Notes under the pieces: model-generated
The model's database searches: none
What the model was told of the DNA's origin: nothing
The model's input: the letters and a program-made list of their open reading frames with translations, nothing else
Assembly: GCF_900102675.1 (NCBI RefSeq)
Contig: NZ_FMYX01000006.1
Coordinates: forward strand, 248,001 to 312,000
Reading direction: 5' to 3'
DNA from: Pseudomonas guariconensis
GTDB lineage: Bacteria > Pseudomonadota > Gammaproteobacteria > Pseudomonadales > Pseudomonadaceae
Length of the DNA stretch: 64,000 nt
Part shown: in pieces, positions 44,061-54,015 of the stretch
How positions within the stretch are numbered: the first letter of the stretch is position 1
Layout of the letters: every line of letters starts with the position of its first letter
Program-made: the position numbers and the translations under genes

Positions 44061-46241
44061 TTAGTAATCTACCCGCCCGGTATGGTTGTTCAGAGAGATG
44101 ACCCGAGTCTTGCCAATCCGGTGGCGGAAGATCTCGCGCAGGTATTTCACTGCTTTCTTCACGCACTCGCGTGACAGGCGGATGTCGTTGATCGAGACGA
44201 AGCGGCTCTTGTCGTTGATCAACTCGCGGTACTTCTTCTCGTACATCGGTTTGATCGCGTACCAGTTGGTGTCGAGGATCTTGGCCGGGTTTTCGAACTC
44301 GTTGAGCAGGTCGTCGATGCGTTCTTCGGCGAAGTGCTCGCTGGTGATGAATTCGAGGATGGCGTTGTCCAGCGTGTCGTCGAAGCGGTACGGGGTACGC
44401 GCGAAGCAGCGCTTGATGAAGGCCACGATCAGTGTCAGGAAGTCGTCCGACAGGCACGGACTCTTGGCGATCAGGGTGGTCAGCGACAGATTCGCCGAGG
44501 CGCCGATGACCAGCGCGTAGCGCTTGAGCGTGGTATTGGGGAACAGGCTGTTGAGGTGGGTCTTGAGCCGGTTCAGGTCCATGTACGACAGCTTGTAGTC
44601 CTTGGGCAGCGACACGATCGACACCACCGAGGAGCAGTTCTTGAAGAAGTGCAGGTCATGCAGGGCCGCGGCGTCATAGCCGGAGGCTTGGTATTGCTCG
44701 AGCGCCGCGCGGTAGCGACGCGATTCGATCGGCAGCAGGCTGATCCCTTCGATGGCTTGGGTCTGCTTGTTGAAGTGCGGCAGGTCGATGGAGCGGAAGA
44801 ACAGATCGTCGATGTCCAGCCGCGGGCTTTCCTTCTCGAACACCTTGAACTTGTCCGAAGCCGGCGCAGGGCGCTCCGGCACCACCGACTCGGCATAGGC
44901 GATGGCGACCGGGCCTGCCAGGCTCATGAACAGGTCGTTGGCGTCCAGGCGAATGGTTTCGCCAATGTCGATGCCGGCGCGACGGAAGTAGTTCTGGTCG
45001 TAGTCGGTGGTCACGGCCTGGGCCGTAAGGATGTTGAAGATCTGCTGGGAGATGTACTGGTTGGCGTGCTTCTCCATGGCGTTGACGTCGATGTTCTGGA
45101 TCGTGCCGTCGTCGCTTTCCTCGGCGTAGCGCATGATGTCGTTGGAGATGAGCATCATGGCATTCCAGGGGCGGATGCGCCCCATGACGCTGGCTTCGCT
45201 GCTGTCTTCGTTATCGAAGTTGTACGAGAAGTCCCATTCTTCCGACAGGTACTTGCACAACAGGCGCCCGGCATTGATGTGCAATGCCTCGGACATCTCG
45301 CTGCGGTGGTCGGAGATATTCGGCAGCACGCAGATGCCGCTGGTGAAGATCGGTTCGAAGACGAACGAGTGACCGCTCTTGCCGTCGTTCTCGTCGGCTG
45401 GCTTGGTATCGAAGGTCTTGTTCATGTACGAGTACTGCTGGGCCAGGCCGAATTCCGAGGCCATGCCCGAGCCGGTACCGCCGCCGGCGCTGAAGATGTA
45501 GAAATACAGGCGCGACTGGTTGGCTTTGATGCCGCAGGAGTCGATCAGGTACGAGTGGATCAGTTTCCAGTCGGCGCTGGAGAAACGCTGGGTGTCCTTG
45601 TTGAGGATGATCTTGGCCAGGTACTGGCCTAGGATCGGCGCGTTACCGGCCCCGCCGGCGTGGACCTCGGATAGATCCATGATTTTCATCTTGCTGTAGT
45701 CACGCAAGAATCCACCGCGCTCGCCTTGGCGGGAGAAGCGGATGCGCCCGGCAATGTCCTTGTCCAGGTCACCGAGCATCACCAGCGGCTCCACCAGAAA
45801 CACCGGCTTCATGGCCTTGTTCTGTACCAGACGCAGGTTCTGGCGGATCCAGCGCGCTGGGCTGTAGCCAGTTTCGCCTTTGTGCCGATCCTCGTTGTTG
45901 AACTCGTTGAGGAAGAATGTCCGGGCGTTGTAGACCAGCTCGGCCACGTCAAGGGCGATGTTCGAGCCACAGCGGCCCAGGCCGATCAAGCACACCGAAG
46001 GGAACTGTTGCTCCAGGCGCAGCTGGTTCTCATCCTCGGCGTGCAGGTTCTGCGGAAACACCAGGTCGCGCAGGCCATCGAGATTATCGAGGATGCGTTG
46101 GATGTCCGGTTCGGTGTAGTACAGGTATTGCTGCGTGGGCACACTGCGCAACGGCGCGAGGTCCCGGGCGGCACCCGTGGGCAGGGGGGAGGGGATCGAC
46201 GACTCGGGCACCGCATTGGCAGAAGTAGTTGTTAGGGTCAT
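44061..46241 (-). CDS. FtsZ/tubulin-like GTPase with long extensions
   Basis: A 726-residue cytosolic protein of the FtsZ/tubulin superfamily (Tubulin_2 or FtsZ-like type; exact family not proven here). Seen: an N-terminal arm of about 80 residues; T1 loop LIGLGRCGSN (85-94); T3-like AGGAGNAPILG (195-205); T4 loop AGGGTGSG (252-259), the nucleotide signature; the strand NAMMLISND (360-368); helix ANQYISQQIF (393-402), matching the guanine-contacting helix H7; and a T7-like RLDAND (431-436) that keeps both acidic residues of the FtsZ NxDxxD catalytic loop but has Arg for Asn. About 290 residues follow with no recognisable domain. Base composition resembles its neighbours, so recent transfer is unlikely. 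It is a single gene, unlinked to cell-division genes. Confidence 0.8.
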   Translation of the reverse strand: MTLTTTSANAVPESSIPSPLPTGAARDLAPLRSVPTQQYLYYTEPDIQRILDNLDGLRDLVFPQNLHAEDENQLRLEQQFPSVCLIGLGRCGSNIALDVAELVYNARTFFLNEFNNEDRHKGETGYSPARWIRQNLRLVQNKAMKPVFLVEPLVMLGDLDKDIAGRIRFSRQGERGGFLRDYSKMKIMDLSEVHAGGAGNAPILGQYLAKIILNKDTQRFSSADWKLIHSYLIDSCGIKANQSRLYFYIFSAGGGTGSGMASEFGLAQQYSYMNKTFDTKPADENDGKSGHSFVFEPIFTSGICVLPNISDHRSEMSEALHINAGRLLCKYLSEEWDFSYNFDNEDSSEASVMGRIRPWNAMMLISNDIMRYAEESDDGTIQNIDVNAMEKHANQYISQQIFNILTAQAVTTDYDQNYFRRAGIDIGETIRLDANDLFMSLAGPVAIAYAESVVPERPAPASDKFKVFEKESPRLDIDDLFFRSIDLPHFNKQTQAIEGISLLPIESRRYRAALEQYQASGYDAAALHDLHFFKNCSSVVSIVSLPKDYKLSYMDLNRLKTHLNSLFPNTTLKRYALVIGASANLSLTTLIAKSPCLSDDFLTLIVAFIKRCFARTPYRFDDTLDNAILEFITSEHFAEERIDDLLNEFENPAKILDTNWYAIKPMYEKKYRELINDKSRFVSINDIRLSRECVKKAVKYLREIFRHRIGKTRVISLNNHTGRVDY

Positions 46242-46366
46242 AGTGCGCCATTTGCCTTGGGTGGTGGGCCGTCGGACAAGTTATGTCATCTAGCCATCAC
46301 GGGTGGGATTACGCGACTGTATCGTCTGTTTGTCATGCTTCTTTAATCGTCTGCTTGGAGTAGTTC

Positions 46367-47254
46367 ATGAGTACTGCATTGCCTTCGCTGGGGTTCGCCG
46401 GAATCGGACTGATGGGATTGCCGATGTGCCAGCGCTTGCTGGCGGCGGGTTACCCGTTGACGGTCTGGAACCGCAACCGGCAAAAGTGCGCCGAACTGGT
46501 GGCGGCCGGTGCGCGCCAAGCCGCCAGCCCCGCCGAGTTGTGCCGCGACACGGATATCGTGCTGCTGTGTCTGGCCGATACGGCTGTGGTGCGGGAGGTG
46601 GTATTCGGCGAGCAAGGTATTGCCCAGGGCGGACGTGCCGGCCAGCTATTGGTGGATTTCTCCAGCCTGGAGCCGACCGCTACCCGTGAGATGGCGGCCG
46701 AGCTTGCCGCGCTGTGCGGCATGGCCTGGCTGGATGCGCCGGTCTCCGGCGGTACTCCGGGCGCCGAGGCCGGCACGCTGGCGATCATGGTGGGAGGCGA
46801 GGCGCAGGATCTGGAGCGCGTGCGCCCAGTGTTGTTGACCCTGGGGCAGCGGGTCACGCACATGGGCGGTGTGGGGGCAGGCCAGGTGACCAAGGCCTGC
46901 AACCAGATGATCGTGGCGTGCAACGCGCTGGTCATCGCCGAGGTTGTCGCGCTGGCCGAGCAATCGGGCGTTGACGCTCGCCTGATCGCCGAGGCCCTGG
47001 CTGGGGGCTTTGCCGACTCCAAGCCACTGCAGATCCTGGCGCCTCAAATGGCTGAGAGTCGGTTCGAGCCGATCAAGTGGCATGTGCGCACGCTACTCAA
47101 GGACCTGGATACCGCAGTGAAATTCTCGCGCGAGCAGGGTTCGGCGACACCGGTCAGTGGCCTGGCTGCGCAACTGATGCGCTTGCACGGTAGCCAGGGG
47201 TATCTGCAAAAAGATCCGGCGACACTGGTAGAGCTGTATCGCAACAAGGACTGA
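46367..47254 (+). CDS. NAD(P)-dependent 3-hydroxyisobutyrate dehydrogenase family protein
   Basis: A 295-residue beta-hydroxyacid dehydrogenase. The Rossmann motif is GFAGIGLMGLPMCQRL, the substrate motif is DAPVSGGTPGAEAGTLAIM, and the catalytic Lys lies in GQVTKACNQMIVACN. It may reduce or oxidise 3-hydroxyisobutyrate, tartronate semialdehyde or a similar acid. No catabolic partners are adjacent. GGAG precedes the ATG. Its last 101 bases overlap the end of the convergent MHYT gene. Confidence 0.9.
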   Translation: MSTALPSLGFAGIGLMGLPMCQRLLAAGYPLTVWNRNRQKCAELVAAGARQAASPAELCRDTDIVLLCLADTAVVREVVFGEQGIAQGGRAGQLLVDFSSLEPTATREMAAELAALCGMAWLDAPVSGGTPGAEAGTLAIMVGGEAQDLERVRPVLLTLGQRVTHMGGVGAGQVTKACNQMIVACNALVIAEVVALAEQSGVDARLIAEALAGGFADSKPLQILAPQMAESRFEPIKWHVRTLLKDLDTAVKFSREQGSATPVSGLAAQLMRLHGSQGYLQKDPATLVELYRNKD

Positions 47255-49418
47255 ACGTTGGCGCTTGGCCGTCGAGGCGCTCGAGGATCGGCTGAAGTTC
47301 GGCCAGGGGCACCGGGCGGCTGAGCAGGTAGCCCTGCAGGAAATCACAACCGTGGGCGGCGAGGAAGGCATGCTGCTCGGTGGTCTCGACGCCCTCGGTG
47401 ACGACCTGCAGGTGCAGGGTGTGGGCCATGATGATGATCGCCTGGACAATCTCGCGATCCTTCTGGCTCCCCGGCACGTCCTGGATAAACGACCGATCGA
47501 TCTTGAGTACGTCCAGCGGCAGGCGCCTGAGGTAGGCCAGTGATGAATATCCAGTGCCGAAATCATCGATCGACAGGGCCACGCCTTGGGCGCGGATGCG
47601 CTTGAGCAGGCTGACGACCCGCTGGATATCGCCCATCAAGGCATTCTCGGTAACTTCCAGCTCCAGTTGACGAGCGGACACCCCGGCCTGGAACAGCGCC
47701 CTTTCCACTTCATTGGGCAACTCCTCGCGGCCAAGGGTCACCGCCGAGCAATTGACCGTGACCTTGAGGTTGCTATAGCCGTGGCGATTGAGCTGCGCCA
47801 GGTCATGACACGCCCGGCGCAGTACCCACAAGTCCAGATCGGCGATCAAACCGTTGGTTTCGGCGATACCGATGAAACGGTCCGGACTGAGCAGGCCGTG
47901 CTGGGGGTGCTGCCAGCGCACCAGGGCTTCGAGCTTTGCGACCTGGCCATTGTGCAGGTCGAAGATCGGCTGGTAGTGAACGCACAGTCCTCGCTCTTCG
48001 AGCAGGGCCACGCGCAGCTCTTCTTCCAGTTGCAACTCCAGTGTCGCGCGCGTCTTCAGGCTGCTGTTGAAGAAGTTCAGGCTGTTGCGCCCGCAACCCT
48101 TGGATTGGTACAGCGCCAGATCAGCATTCTTGAGCAGCTCTTCGGCCGTGCGTCCGTCATCAGGGAAGATGCTGATGCCGATGCTGGTGGTCATGACCAT
48201 GCGCCGGCCGCCTAGGTCGATCGGGTCCTTCATTCTCTGCATGATGCGCTGGGCCAGGTGGCGTGCTTCGTCGCGGTTGTTGAGGCTGGTGACGATGCAG
48301 AACTCGTCTCCGCCAAAACGGGCTACCAGATCCTGGTTACGGGTTGCGGCCTTGATGTGGCCGGCGATGACCTTGAGCAGCTCGTCGCCTGCGGCGTGGC
48401 CAAGGCTGTCGTTGATCCGTTTGAAATGATCGATGTCCAGGAACATCACCGCCAGCCGGTTTTCGCTGTTGGCGTGTTCACACAGGCGTTCGGCGAAGAC
48501 TTGGTTGAAACCGCGGCGGTTGACCAGGTTGGTAAGGGCATCGTAATGGGCGGCCTGCTGCAGGGAGGCGCGCGCCTGGTCCAATTGGCTGAGCAGGACA
48601 TTGACCCGACGTAGGTCGTGCTCTTTGCTCTGCAGTTTTCTGTCGGACAAGGCGGCGCTGATGCTGCTACCGCTGATCAGAAGGGTAATCAAGGCGACGG
48701 TCAGGCCCAATTGCAGACTGTTGTCGGCCGAAGGCAGACGCAAGGCAGTGTCGACGGGAACCACCAGCGTCATGGCAGCCATGTTGATGAAATGCGTGCC
48801 GATCAGGCCGCCTGCTATCAGCAGGCTGGCGGCGTACTTGCTGGCCAGATGCAGGGTGCCGCTGCCTCGGCTGAAAAAACGTCCCATCGACAGCACCAGC
48901 AGGCTGGCGCCGAGGGTGACGGCCAGCGCCAGGAACGTCAGGACGGGTTCGTAGAATTGGTTGGCGTTGATCTTAAGGCCCGCCATCCCCGCGAAATGCA
49001 TGAGCACGATGCCCAGCCCGGTCAGCAGGGCGCTTTGCACGTAATGGCCCAGACGCATTTCGTCCCGATCGAGACTGTTCATCGCGAACCAGGCGGTGAG
49101 CAGGGCGATCAGCAGTGACAAGCCGGTCATCGGCACGTCGTAGCGAATATCGACCGGTGCCTGCAAGGCCAGTGTGCTGATGAAGTGCAGCGCCCAAATG
49201 CCGGCGGCCAGACAACAGGCGCCCAGCACACGCCATTGCCGTCGGGCCATGGGGTCTTCGCTCTGGCTCTGGCGTTCGGCCATGTCCAGCGTCGCGAAAC
49301 AGGCAATGCAGGCCACCCCATAGGCCAGCAGAACCAGCAGGGGGTCATGGCGGCAGTCCAGGAAGATCTGGCCGGTAGTTGGCAGCTTGGCGAACAATTG
49401 CAGTCCCAACCACTCCAT
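47154..49418 (-). CDS. MHYT-GGDEF-EAL cyclic-di-GMP protein
   Basis: A 754-residue inner-membrane protein. The N-terminal MHYT sensor (about 35-240) has seven membrane segments with the His motifs ALHFISTLA, LMHFAGMAGL and THFINMAAM, thought to bind copper or sense gas. A GGDEF domain follows with intact ARFGGDEFCIV, then an EAL domain with EALVRW, DDFGTGYSSLAYL and TEGVET, so it may both make and degrade cyclic di-GMP. ATG at 49418 gives the usual MEWLGLQLF start. Its C-terminal about 33 codons run over the dehydrogenase end. Confidence 0.93.
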   Translation of the reverse strand: MEWLGLQLFAKLPTTGQIFLDCRHDPLLVLLAYGVACIACFATLDMAERQSQSEDPMARRQWRVLGACCLAAGIWALHFISTLALQAPVDIRYDVPMTGLSLLIALLTAWFAMNSLDRDEMRLGHYVQSALLTGLGIVLMHFAGMAGLKINANQFYEPVLTFLALAVTLGASLLVLSMGRFFSRGSGTLHLASKYAASLLIAGGLIGTHFINMAAMTLVVPVDTALRLPSADNSLQLGLTVALITLLISGSSISAALSDRKLQSKEHDLRRVNVLLSQLDQARASLQQAAHYDALTNLVNRRGFNQVFAERLCEHANSENRLAVMFLDIDHFKRINDSLGHAAGDELLKVIAGHIKAATRNQDLVARFGGDEFCIVTSLNNRDEARHLAQRIMQRMKDPIDLGGRRMVMTTSIGISIFPDDGRTAEELLKNADLALYQSKGCGRNSLNFFNSSLKTRATLELQLEEELRVALLEERGLCVHYQPIFDLHNGQVAKLEALVRWQHPQHGLLSPDRFIGIAETNGLIADLDLWVLRRACHDLAQLNRHGYSNLKVTVNCSAVTLGREELPNEVERALFQAGVSARQLELEVTENALMGDIQRVVSLLKRIRAQGVALSIDDFGTGYSSLAYLRRLPLDVLKIDRSFIQDVPGSQKDREIVQAIIIMAHTLHLQVVTEGVETTEQHAFLAAHGCDFLQGYLLSRPVPLAELQPILERLDGQAPTFSPCCDTALPVSPDLFADTPGYRASASVAQPGH

Positions 49419-49582
49419 TGCATGCCTCTTCGTCGAGTTCGCACTCGTCCCCAAAAAAGCCGGTGGAGACCGTTCTGCAGCAGTATAGAAATGAGTGGTT
49501 AAGCCTTCCTGATTAATGGCACTTTGATTTCAACCATTTGGATATTGGCTTAATAGCGCGCGGATCTAAGCTTGGCGGTGAG

Positions 49583-49632
49583 CGCCAGCGCCTACAGGTC
49601 GTCGAAACACGGTAGGCGCTGGCGAAGCCTGC
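49583..49632. repeat. REP-like inverted repeat
   Basis: CGCCAGCGCCTAC (49583-49595) and GTAGGCGCTGGCG (49612-49624) are a perfect 13-bp inverted repeat; AAGCCTGCGCG follows. It shares GCGCTGGCGAAGCCTGCG with the repeat at 25036-25072. It lies in the 227-base gap between rapA and the MHYT gene. Confidence 0.65.
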
Positions 49633-49645
49633 GCGAGGATGCAGA

Positions 49646-52492
49646 TCAGCCCGCGACCAAGACGCGGATCGCCTCCAGGCGCAGGGCGGCTTTTTCCAGC
49701 ATGGCCAGGCCTTCTTCGCGCTGCTTGCGCAGGGCGTCGATTTCGCTGTCGCGTACGCTCGGGTTGACGGCCTTGAGCGCGGTCAGGCGGGCCAGTTCTT
49801 CGTCAGCTTCGGCGGCCAGGCGGCGCTGCGCCTCGGCCACGCGCTCTACATGGCTAGGCATGACCTTGGCTTCGCCGCTGGCGATGCGCTTGGCCAGTAC
49901 ATCGCGCTGGGCTTGGACGAACTTGTTGGCGCTGGCCTTGGGCACGCTTTCCAACTGGTCATTGAGGGTTTCGAAAGCCACACGAGGGCTCAGGTCGTTG
50001 CCGTTGGCATCGAGCAGGCAGCGCAGGGCCGCCGAAGGCAGGTAACGACCCAGCTGCAGGCTGCGAGGGGCGACCACTTCGCTGACATAGAGCAGCTCGA
50101 GCAGCACGGTGCCAGGCTTGAGCGCCTTGTTCTTGATCAGCGCCACCGCGGTGTTGCCCATGGAACCGGACAGCACCAGATCCATGCCGCCCTGGACCAT
50201 CGGATGTTCCCAGGTCAGGAACTGCATGTCCTCGCGCGAGAGCGCCTGGTTGCGGTCATAGGTGATGGTCACGCCTTCGTCGTCGCCCAGCGGGAAGCTG
50301 GCGTCGAGCATCTTCTCGCTCGGCTTGAGGATCAGCGCGTTTTCCGAGTGGTCTTCGCTGTCGATGCCAAAGGCGTCGAACAGGGTTTCCATATAGATCG
50401 GCAGGGCGAACTGGTCGTCCTGTTCGAGAATCGCCTCCACCAGCGCCTGACCTTCGCCCGCACCACCGGAGTTGAGCTCCAGTAGCCGGTCGCGGCCGCT
50501 GTGCAGCTCGGCTTCCAGACGCTCGCGCTCTGCACGGGCTTCATCTACCAGCGCCTCCCAGGCCTTGCTATCGCCCCCTTCGAGCAGCTGCAGCAGGCGC
50601 GGGCCGAACTGGTGCTGCAAGGCGTTACCCGTCGGGCAGGTGGCCAGGAAGGCGTTAAGGCCCCGGTGGTACCACTGGAACAGGCGCTCCTGCGGGCTGT
50701 CCTGCAGGTAGGGGATGTGCAGCTCGATGGTGTGTTTCTGGCCGATACGGTCCAGGCGGCCGATGCGCTGCTCGAGCAGATCGGGGTGGGCCGGCAGATC
50801 GAACATGACCAGGTGGTGGGCGAACTGGAAGTTGCGGCCTTCGCTGCCGATTTCCGAGCAGATCAGCACCTGGGCGCCAAACTCTTCGTCGGCGAAGTAG
50901 GCAGCGGCGCGGTCGCGCTCCAGGATACTCATACCCTCGTGGAACACCGTGGCCGGAATGCCGGAGCGCACGCGCAGGGCGTCTTCCAGGTCCATGGCGG
51001 TCTCGGCGTGGGCGCAGATCACCAACACTTTGGTGCGCTTGAGCATCTTGAGGGTGTCGATCAGCCAGTCGACCCGCGGATCGAAGCGCCACCAACGCTC
51101 GTCGTCGCTGGTTTCGCCCTGGGCCTGGAAGGCCACTTCCGGATAGAGCTCGGCACGTTCGCCGCTCGGCAGATCGTGGTATTGCGCCGGATTGGCCAAT
51201 GGGTAGGGGTGCAGCTGGCGCTCCGGGAAGCCCTGGATCGCCGCGCGAGTGTTACGGAACAGCACGCGGCCGGTACCGTGGCGATCGAGCAGCTCACGGA
51301 TCAGGCGTGCGCTGGCCTGGCTGTCGCCGTCGGTGACAGCGGCCAGCAGCGCTTCGCCCTCGGCACCGAGGAAGCCTTCGATGGTGGCGTGGGCCTTGGG
51401 TGACAGACGGCCTTCGTCGAGCAGTTCCTGAACGGCTTCGGCAACCGGGCGATAGTGCTCGCTCTCGGCGCGGAAGGCGGCCAGGTCATGGAAACGGTTG
51501 GGGTCGAGCAGGCGCAGGCGGGCGAAGTGGCTGTCCTGGCCCAATTGCTCGGGAGTGGCGGTGAGCAGCAGCACGCCCGGGATGACCTGGGCCAGTTGCT
51601 CGACCAAGGCGTACTCGGGGCTTGCCTGTTCTTCGTGCCAGACCAGGTGGTGCGCTTCGTCGACGACCATCAGGTCCCAGCCAGCGGCGAACAGAGCGTC
51701 CTGGGCCTTCTCGTCTTCGACCAGCCACTCCAGCGCCACCAGCGCGAGCTGGGCGTCTTCGAACGGGTTGCTGGCGTCGCTTTCGATGAAGCGCTCCGCA
51801 TCGAACAGCGCCACTTGCAGGTTGAAGCGCCGACGCATTTCCACCAGCCACTGATGCTGCAGGTTTTCCGGCACCAGGATCAGCACGCGGCTGGCGCGCC
51901 CGCAGAGCAGCTGGCGATGGATCACCAGGCCTGCTTCGATGGTCTTGCCCAGGCCTACTTCGTCGGCCAGCAGTACCCGTGGCGCAATGCGGTCAGCCAC
52001 TTCACGGGCGATGTGCAACTGGTGCGCGATCGGCTGGGCGCGGCAGCCGCCCAGACCCCACAGGGTCGAGAGCATCTGTTTGCTGGTGTGCTGCAAGGTG
52101 TTGTAGCGCAGGGAGAACCACGACAGCGGGTCGATCTGCCCGGCGAACAGGCGGTCGCTGGCCAGACGGAACTGGATGAAGTTGGACAGCTGGGTCTCCG
52201 GCAGGACTCGCGCTTGGTTCTGGCCGTCGAGGCCGTGGTAGACCAGAAGGCCATCGGCGTCCTCGACCTCGCGCACGGTCAGCTTCCAACCCTCGAAATG
52301 AGTGATCTGGTCGCCAGGCGAGAAGCGCACGCGGGTCAGCGGCGCATTGCGCAGGGAATACTGGCGGGTGTCGCCAGTGGCCGGGTAGAGCACGGTCAGC
52401 AGGCGGCCATCCTGCGCCAGGATGGTCCCCAGGCCGAGCTCGGCTTCGCTGTCACTGATCCAGCGTTGCCCCGGTTGATACTGCTGCGCCAT
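49646..52492 (-). CDS. rapA: RNA polymerase-associated helicase RapA (HepA)
   Basis: A Swi2/Snf2-type ATPase of 948 residues that recycles RNA polymerase by rescuing it after transcription. It has an N-terminal Tudor-like region (about 1-110), Walker [13 protein letters not shown], Walker B DEAHHLVW, and helicase motif VI ([15 protein letters not shown] near 600). The C-terminal RapA-specific domain follows. Length and sequence match the pseudomonad protein. It is a single gene. Confidence 0.97.
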   Translation of the reverse strand: MAQQYQPGQRWISDSEAELGLGTILAQDGRLLTVLYPATGDTRQYSLRNAPLTRVRFSPGDQITHFEGWKLTVREVEDADGLLVYHGLDGQNQARVLPETQLSNFIQFRLASDRLFAGQIDPLSWFSLRYNTLQHTSKQMLSTLWGLGGCRAQPIAHQLHIAREVADRIAPRVLLADEVGLGKTIEAGLVIHRQLLCGRASRVLILVPENLQHQWLVEMRRRFNLQVALFDAERFIESDASNPFEDAQLALVALEWLVEDEKAQDALFAAGWDLMVVDEAHHLVWHEEQASPEYALVEQLAQVIPGVLLLTATPEQLGQDSHFARLRLLDPNRFHDLAAFRAESEHYRPVAEAVQELLDEGRLSPKAHATIEGFLGAEGEALLAAVTDGDSQASARLIRELLDRHGTGRVLFRNTRAAIQGFPERQLHPYPLANPAQYHDLPSGERAELYPEVAFQAQGETSDDERWWRFDPRVDWLIDTLKMLKRTKVLVICAHAETAMDLEDALRVRSGIPATVFHEGMSILERDRAAAYFADEEFGAQVLICSEIGSEGRNFQFAHHLVMFDLPAHPDLLEQRIGRLDRIGQKHTIELHIPYLQDSPQERLFQWYHRGLNAFLATCPTGNALQHQFGPRLLQLLEGGDSKAWEALVDEARAERERLEAELHSGRDRLLELNSGGAGEGQALVEAILEQDDQFALPIYMETLFDAFGIDSEDHSENALILKPSEKMLDASFPLGDDEGVTITYDRNQALSREDMQFLTWEHPMVQGGMDLVLSGSMGNTAVALIKNKALKPGTVLLELLYVSEVVAPRSLQLGRYLPSAALRCLLDANGNDLSPRVAFETLNDQLESVPKASANKFVQAQRDVLAKRIASGEAKVMPSHVERVAEAQRRLAAEADEELARLTALKAVNPSVRDSEIDALRKQREEGLAMLEKAALRLEAIRVLVAG

Positions 52493-52608
52493 ACTGCCTG
52501 AACTCCCGCGATGAAAAGCCGGCTATGTTAACGGATAGGGCCGGTTAGACCAAAGAGTCTAGCTGTTCATCGACGAATACCGTTGCACAACGAGGGCCCC
52601 ACGCCACC

Positions 52609-53307
52609 ATGCTTGCCAAGCACCGCTGGTTGTATGCCTCCCTGGCCCTGAGCAGTTTGTTGCTGGCTGCCTGTGACCAGAAAAACTTCGAGACCTTGCC
52701 GCCGATTCCCGCCGAGCAGCTGGAAGTGCTGGGCGTGCAGACCCCGATCAAGAGCGTGCATTTCCGTGACCGTGACGGCGAAGGCCTGCTGGTGCTCAGC
52801 CGAACCGACGGCCAGGCCACTGACGCCGAAACCGAGCAGGAAGTCGACAAGGTGGTGCTCAAGGCCACCCTCTATGGGCGTAGCGCGCAGGCGGATGCGT
52901 TCAAGTCCCGCTGGCAGATTGAACAGGAGACCAGTTGCCCGGGGTTGGATCTGGACGTGGACTTCTACACCGATGTCAGTGATGTCAGCGACCTGAACAA
53001 AGATGGCGTCGCCGAACTGACCGTGGCCAGCCATGCCTTCTGTGGTGGCGGTATCGATCCCCATGACATCGCCATCGAGATGCGCGAAGGGCAGGCGGTC
53101 TACAGCATTACCGGCCAGTCACTGATCACGCCGGCCGGTGAGGAGCCAGTCGGCGGCGAGCGCGAGGACAGCGCCTCGCTCAAGAGTGCGCCGCAGGTGT
53201 TGCGCGATCATATGGATGCGGTGTGGCAGCAGGTCTACAAGCGGCCCTGGAGCGAAACCAGTCCATCGGCCGATGAGCCGACCGAAGATGACGTCGAGGT
53301 CCAATGA
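52609..53307 (+). CDS. lipoprotein of unknown function with calcium-type loop
   Basis: A 232-residue protein with signal peptide and lipobox LAAC (about 22). The mature part is acidic, with an EF-hand-like or beta-propeller-type loop DLNKDGVAELTV at about 124-135, and two cysteines in ETSCPGLD and HAFCGGG likely to be paired. The C-terminal Asp/Glu-rich tail ends TEDDVEVQ. I recognise no family. It is divergent from rapA. Confidence 0.7.
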   Translation: MLAKHRWLYASLALSSLLLAACDQKNFETLPPIPAEQLEVLGVQTPIKSVHFRDRDGEGLLVLSRTDGQATDAETEQEVDKVVLKATLYGRSAQADAFKSRWQIEQETSCPGLDLDVDFYTDVSDVSDLNKDGVAELTVASHAFCGGGIDPHDIAIEMREGQAVYSITGQSLITPAGEEPVGGEREDSASLKSAPQVLRDHMDAVWQQVYKRPWSETSPSADEPTEDDVEVQ

Positions 53308-53412
53308 AGGCGGTGTCCTATACTCCGGGCACCTGACCATGAAGGGGCTTGCGAGCGGTCGCTCAAGGCGGCCGGGCGTTGGCCGATACAAGGGTAACAG
53401 GAGACGATTTCC

Positions 53413-53742
53413 ATGCTGCCGCCCATCATTCCGCTCAGCGCCGCACCGGTGACTTCGCAACAGGATCCGGTCAAACAGACCCCGCCCATTCCGCCGGTGG
53501 TCCCCGCGCAGCCCAGCTCGAGCGACGGCACCATCGATCTGCGTCACCAGCGCGACCCGCAGGAGCAGGCCCTGTTGTTGCGCGAAGAGCAACGCCGGCA
53601 ACAACAGCAGCGTCAGCAAAAAGATCAGGACGAGCCGTTCAGCGCTGTGCCGGATGATGAGCTTAACGCCGACAACACTGTACCGGTATCGCCGCTGGGC
53701 GAGCGACCGCGCCAGGGGCTGCTGGTGGATATCGAAGTCTGA
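53413..53742 (+). CDS. hypothetical Gln-rich protein
   Basis: A 109-residue protein with no family that I recognise. The first 40 residues are Pro-rich (KQTPPIPPVVPAQP), followed by a run of Gln, Arg and Glu (EQRRQQQQRQQKDQ) that could form a coiled coil. The end RPRQGLLVDIEV is short and hydrophobic. It has no signal peptide. AGGAG stands 9 bases before the ATG. Confidence 0.55.
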   Translation: MLPPIIPLSAAPVTSQQDPVKQTPPIPPVVPAQPSSSDGTIDLRHQRDPQEQALLLREEQRRQQQQRQQKDQDEPFSAVPDDELNADNTVPVSPLGERPRQGLLVDIEV

Positions 53743-53802
53743 GCTGGTCAGCATCGGCGTCAGGCTTCATCATGCAAGCCTCTGCTGTCAGTCGAGCCTG
53801 CC

Positions 53803-53961
53803 ATGAGCCAAGACAACCTGATCGATTTCGATGCCGAGCGCAGCAAGCGCATCCATGACCTCAAGGAAAAGCGCCTGAACGAAGTGCGCCAGGCCTTCGA
53901 ACAGGCCATGCCGTTGGGCAAATCCAAGAAGAAGCCCAAGGGCAAGCCGAAAAAACGCTGA
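53803..53961 (+). CDS. hypothetical small basic protein
   Basis: A 52-residue protein: MSQDNLIDFDAERSKRIHDL starts it, a Lys/Arg/Glu-rich helix follows (KEKRLNEVRQAFEQAM), and the C-terminus is a lysine cluster (GKSKKKPKGKPKKR) that could bind nucleic acid. Function unknown. It is preceded by GAGCC. The ANR-type site of the next gene begins 4 bases after its stop. Confidence 0.6.
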   Translation: MSQDNLIDFDAERSKRIHDLKEKRLNEVRQAFEQAMPLGKSKKKPKGKPKKR

Positions 53962-53964
53962 AAT

Positions 53965-53978
53965 TTGACGCATGTCAA
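53965..53978 (+). promoter_or_regulatory. ANR/FNR box 1 upstream of the ccoM-like gene
   Basis: TTGACGCATGTCAA is a perfect inverted repeat; the ANR/FNR consensus is TTGAT-N4-ATCAA, with one base changed in each half (C for T, G for A). Its centre is about 92 bases upstream of the inferred start of transcription. Confidence 0.65.
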
Positions 53979-54015
53979 ATCTGTACACGCCTCGCGTGCC
54001 CGCCCCCGGGCACCA

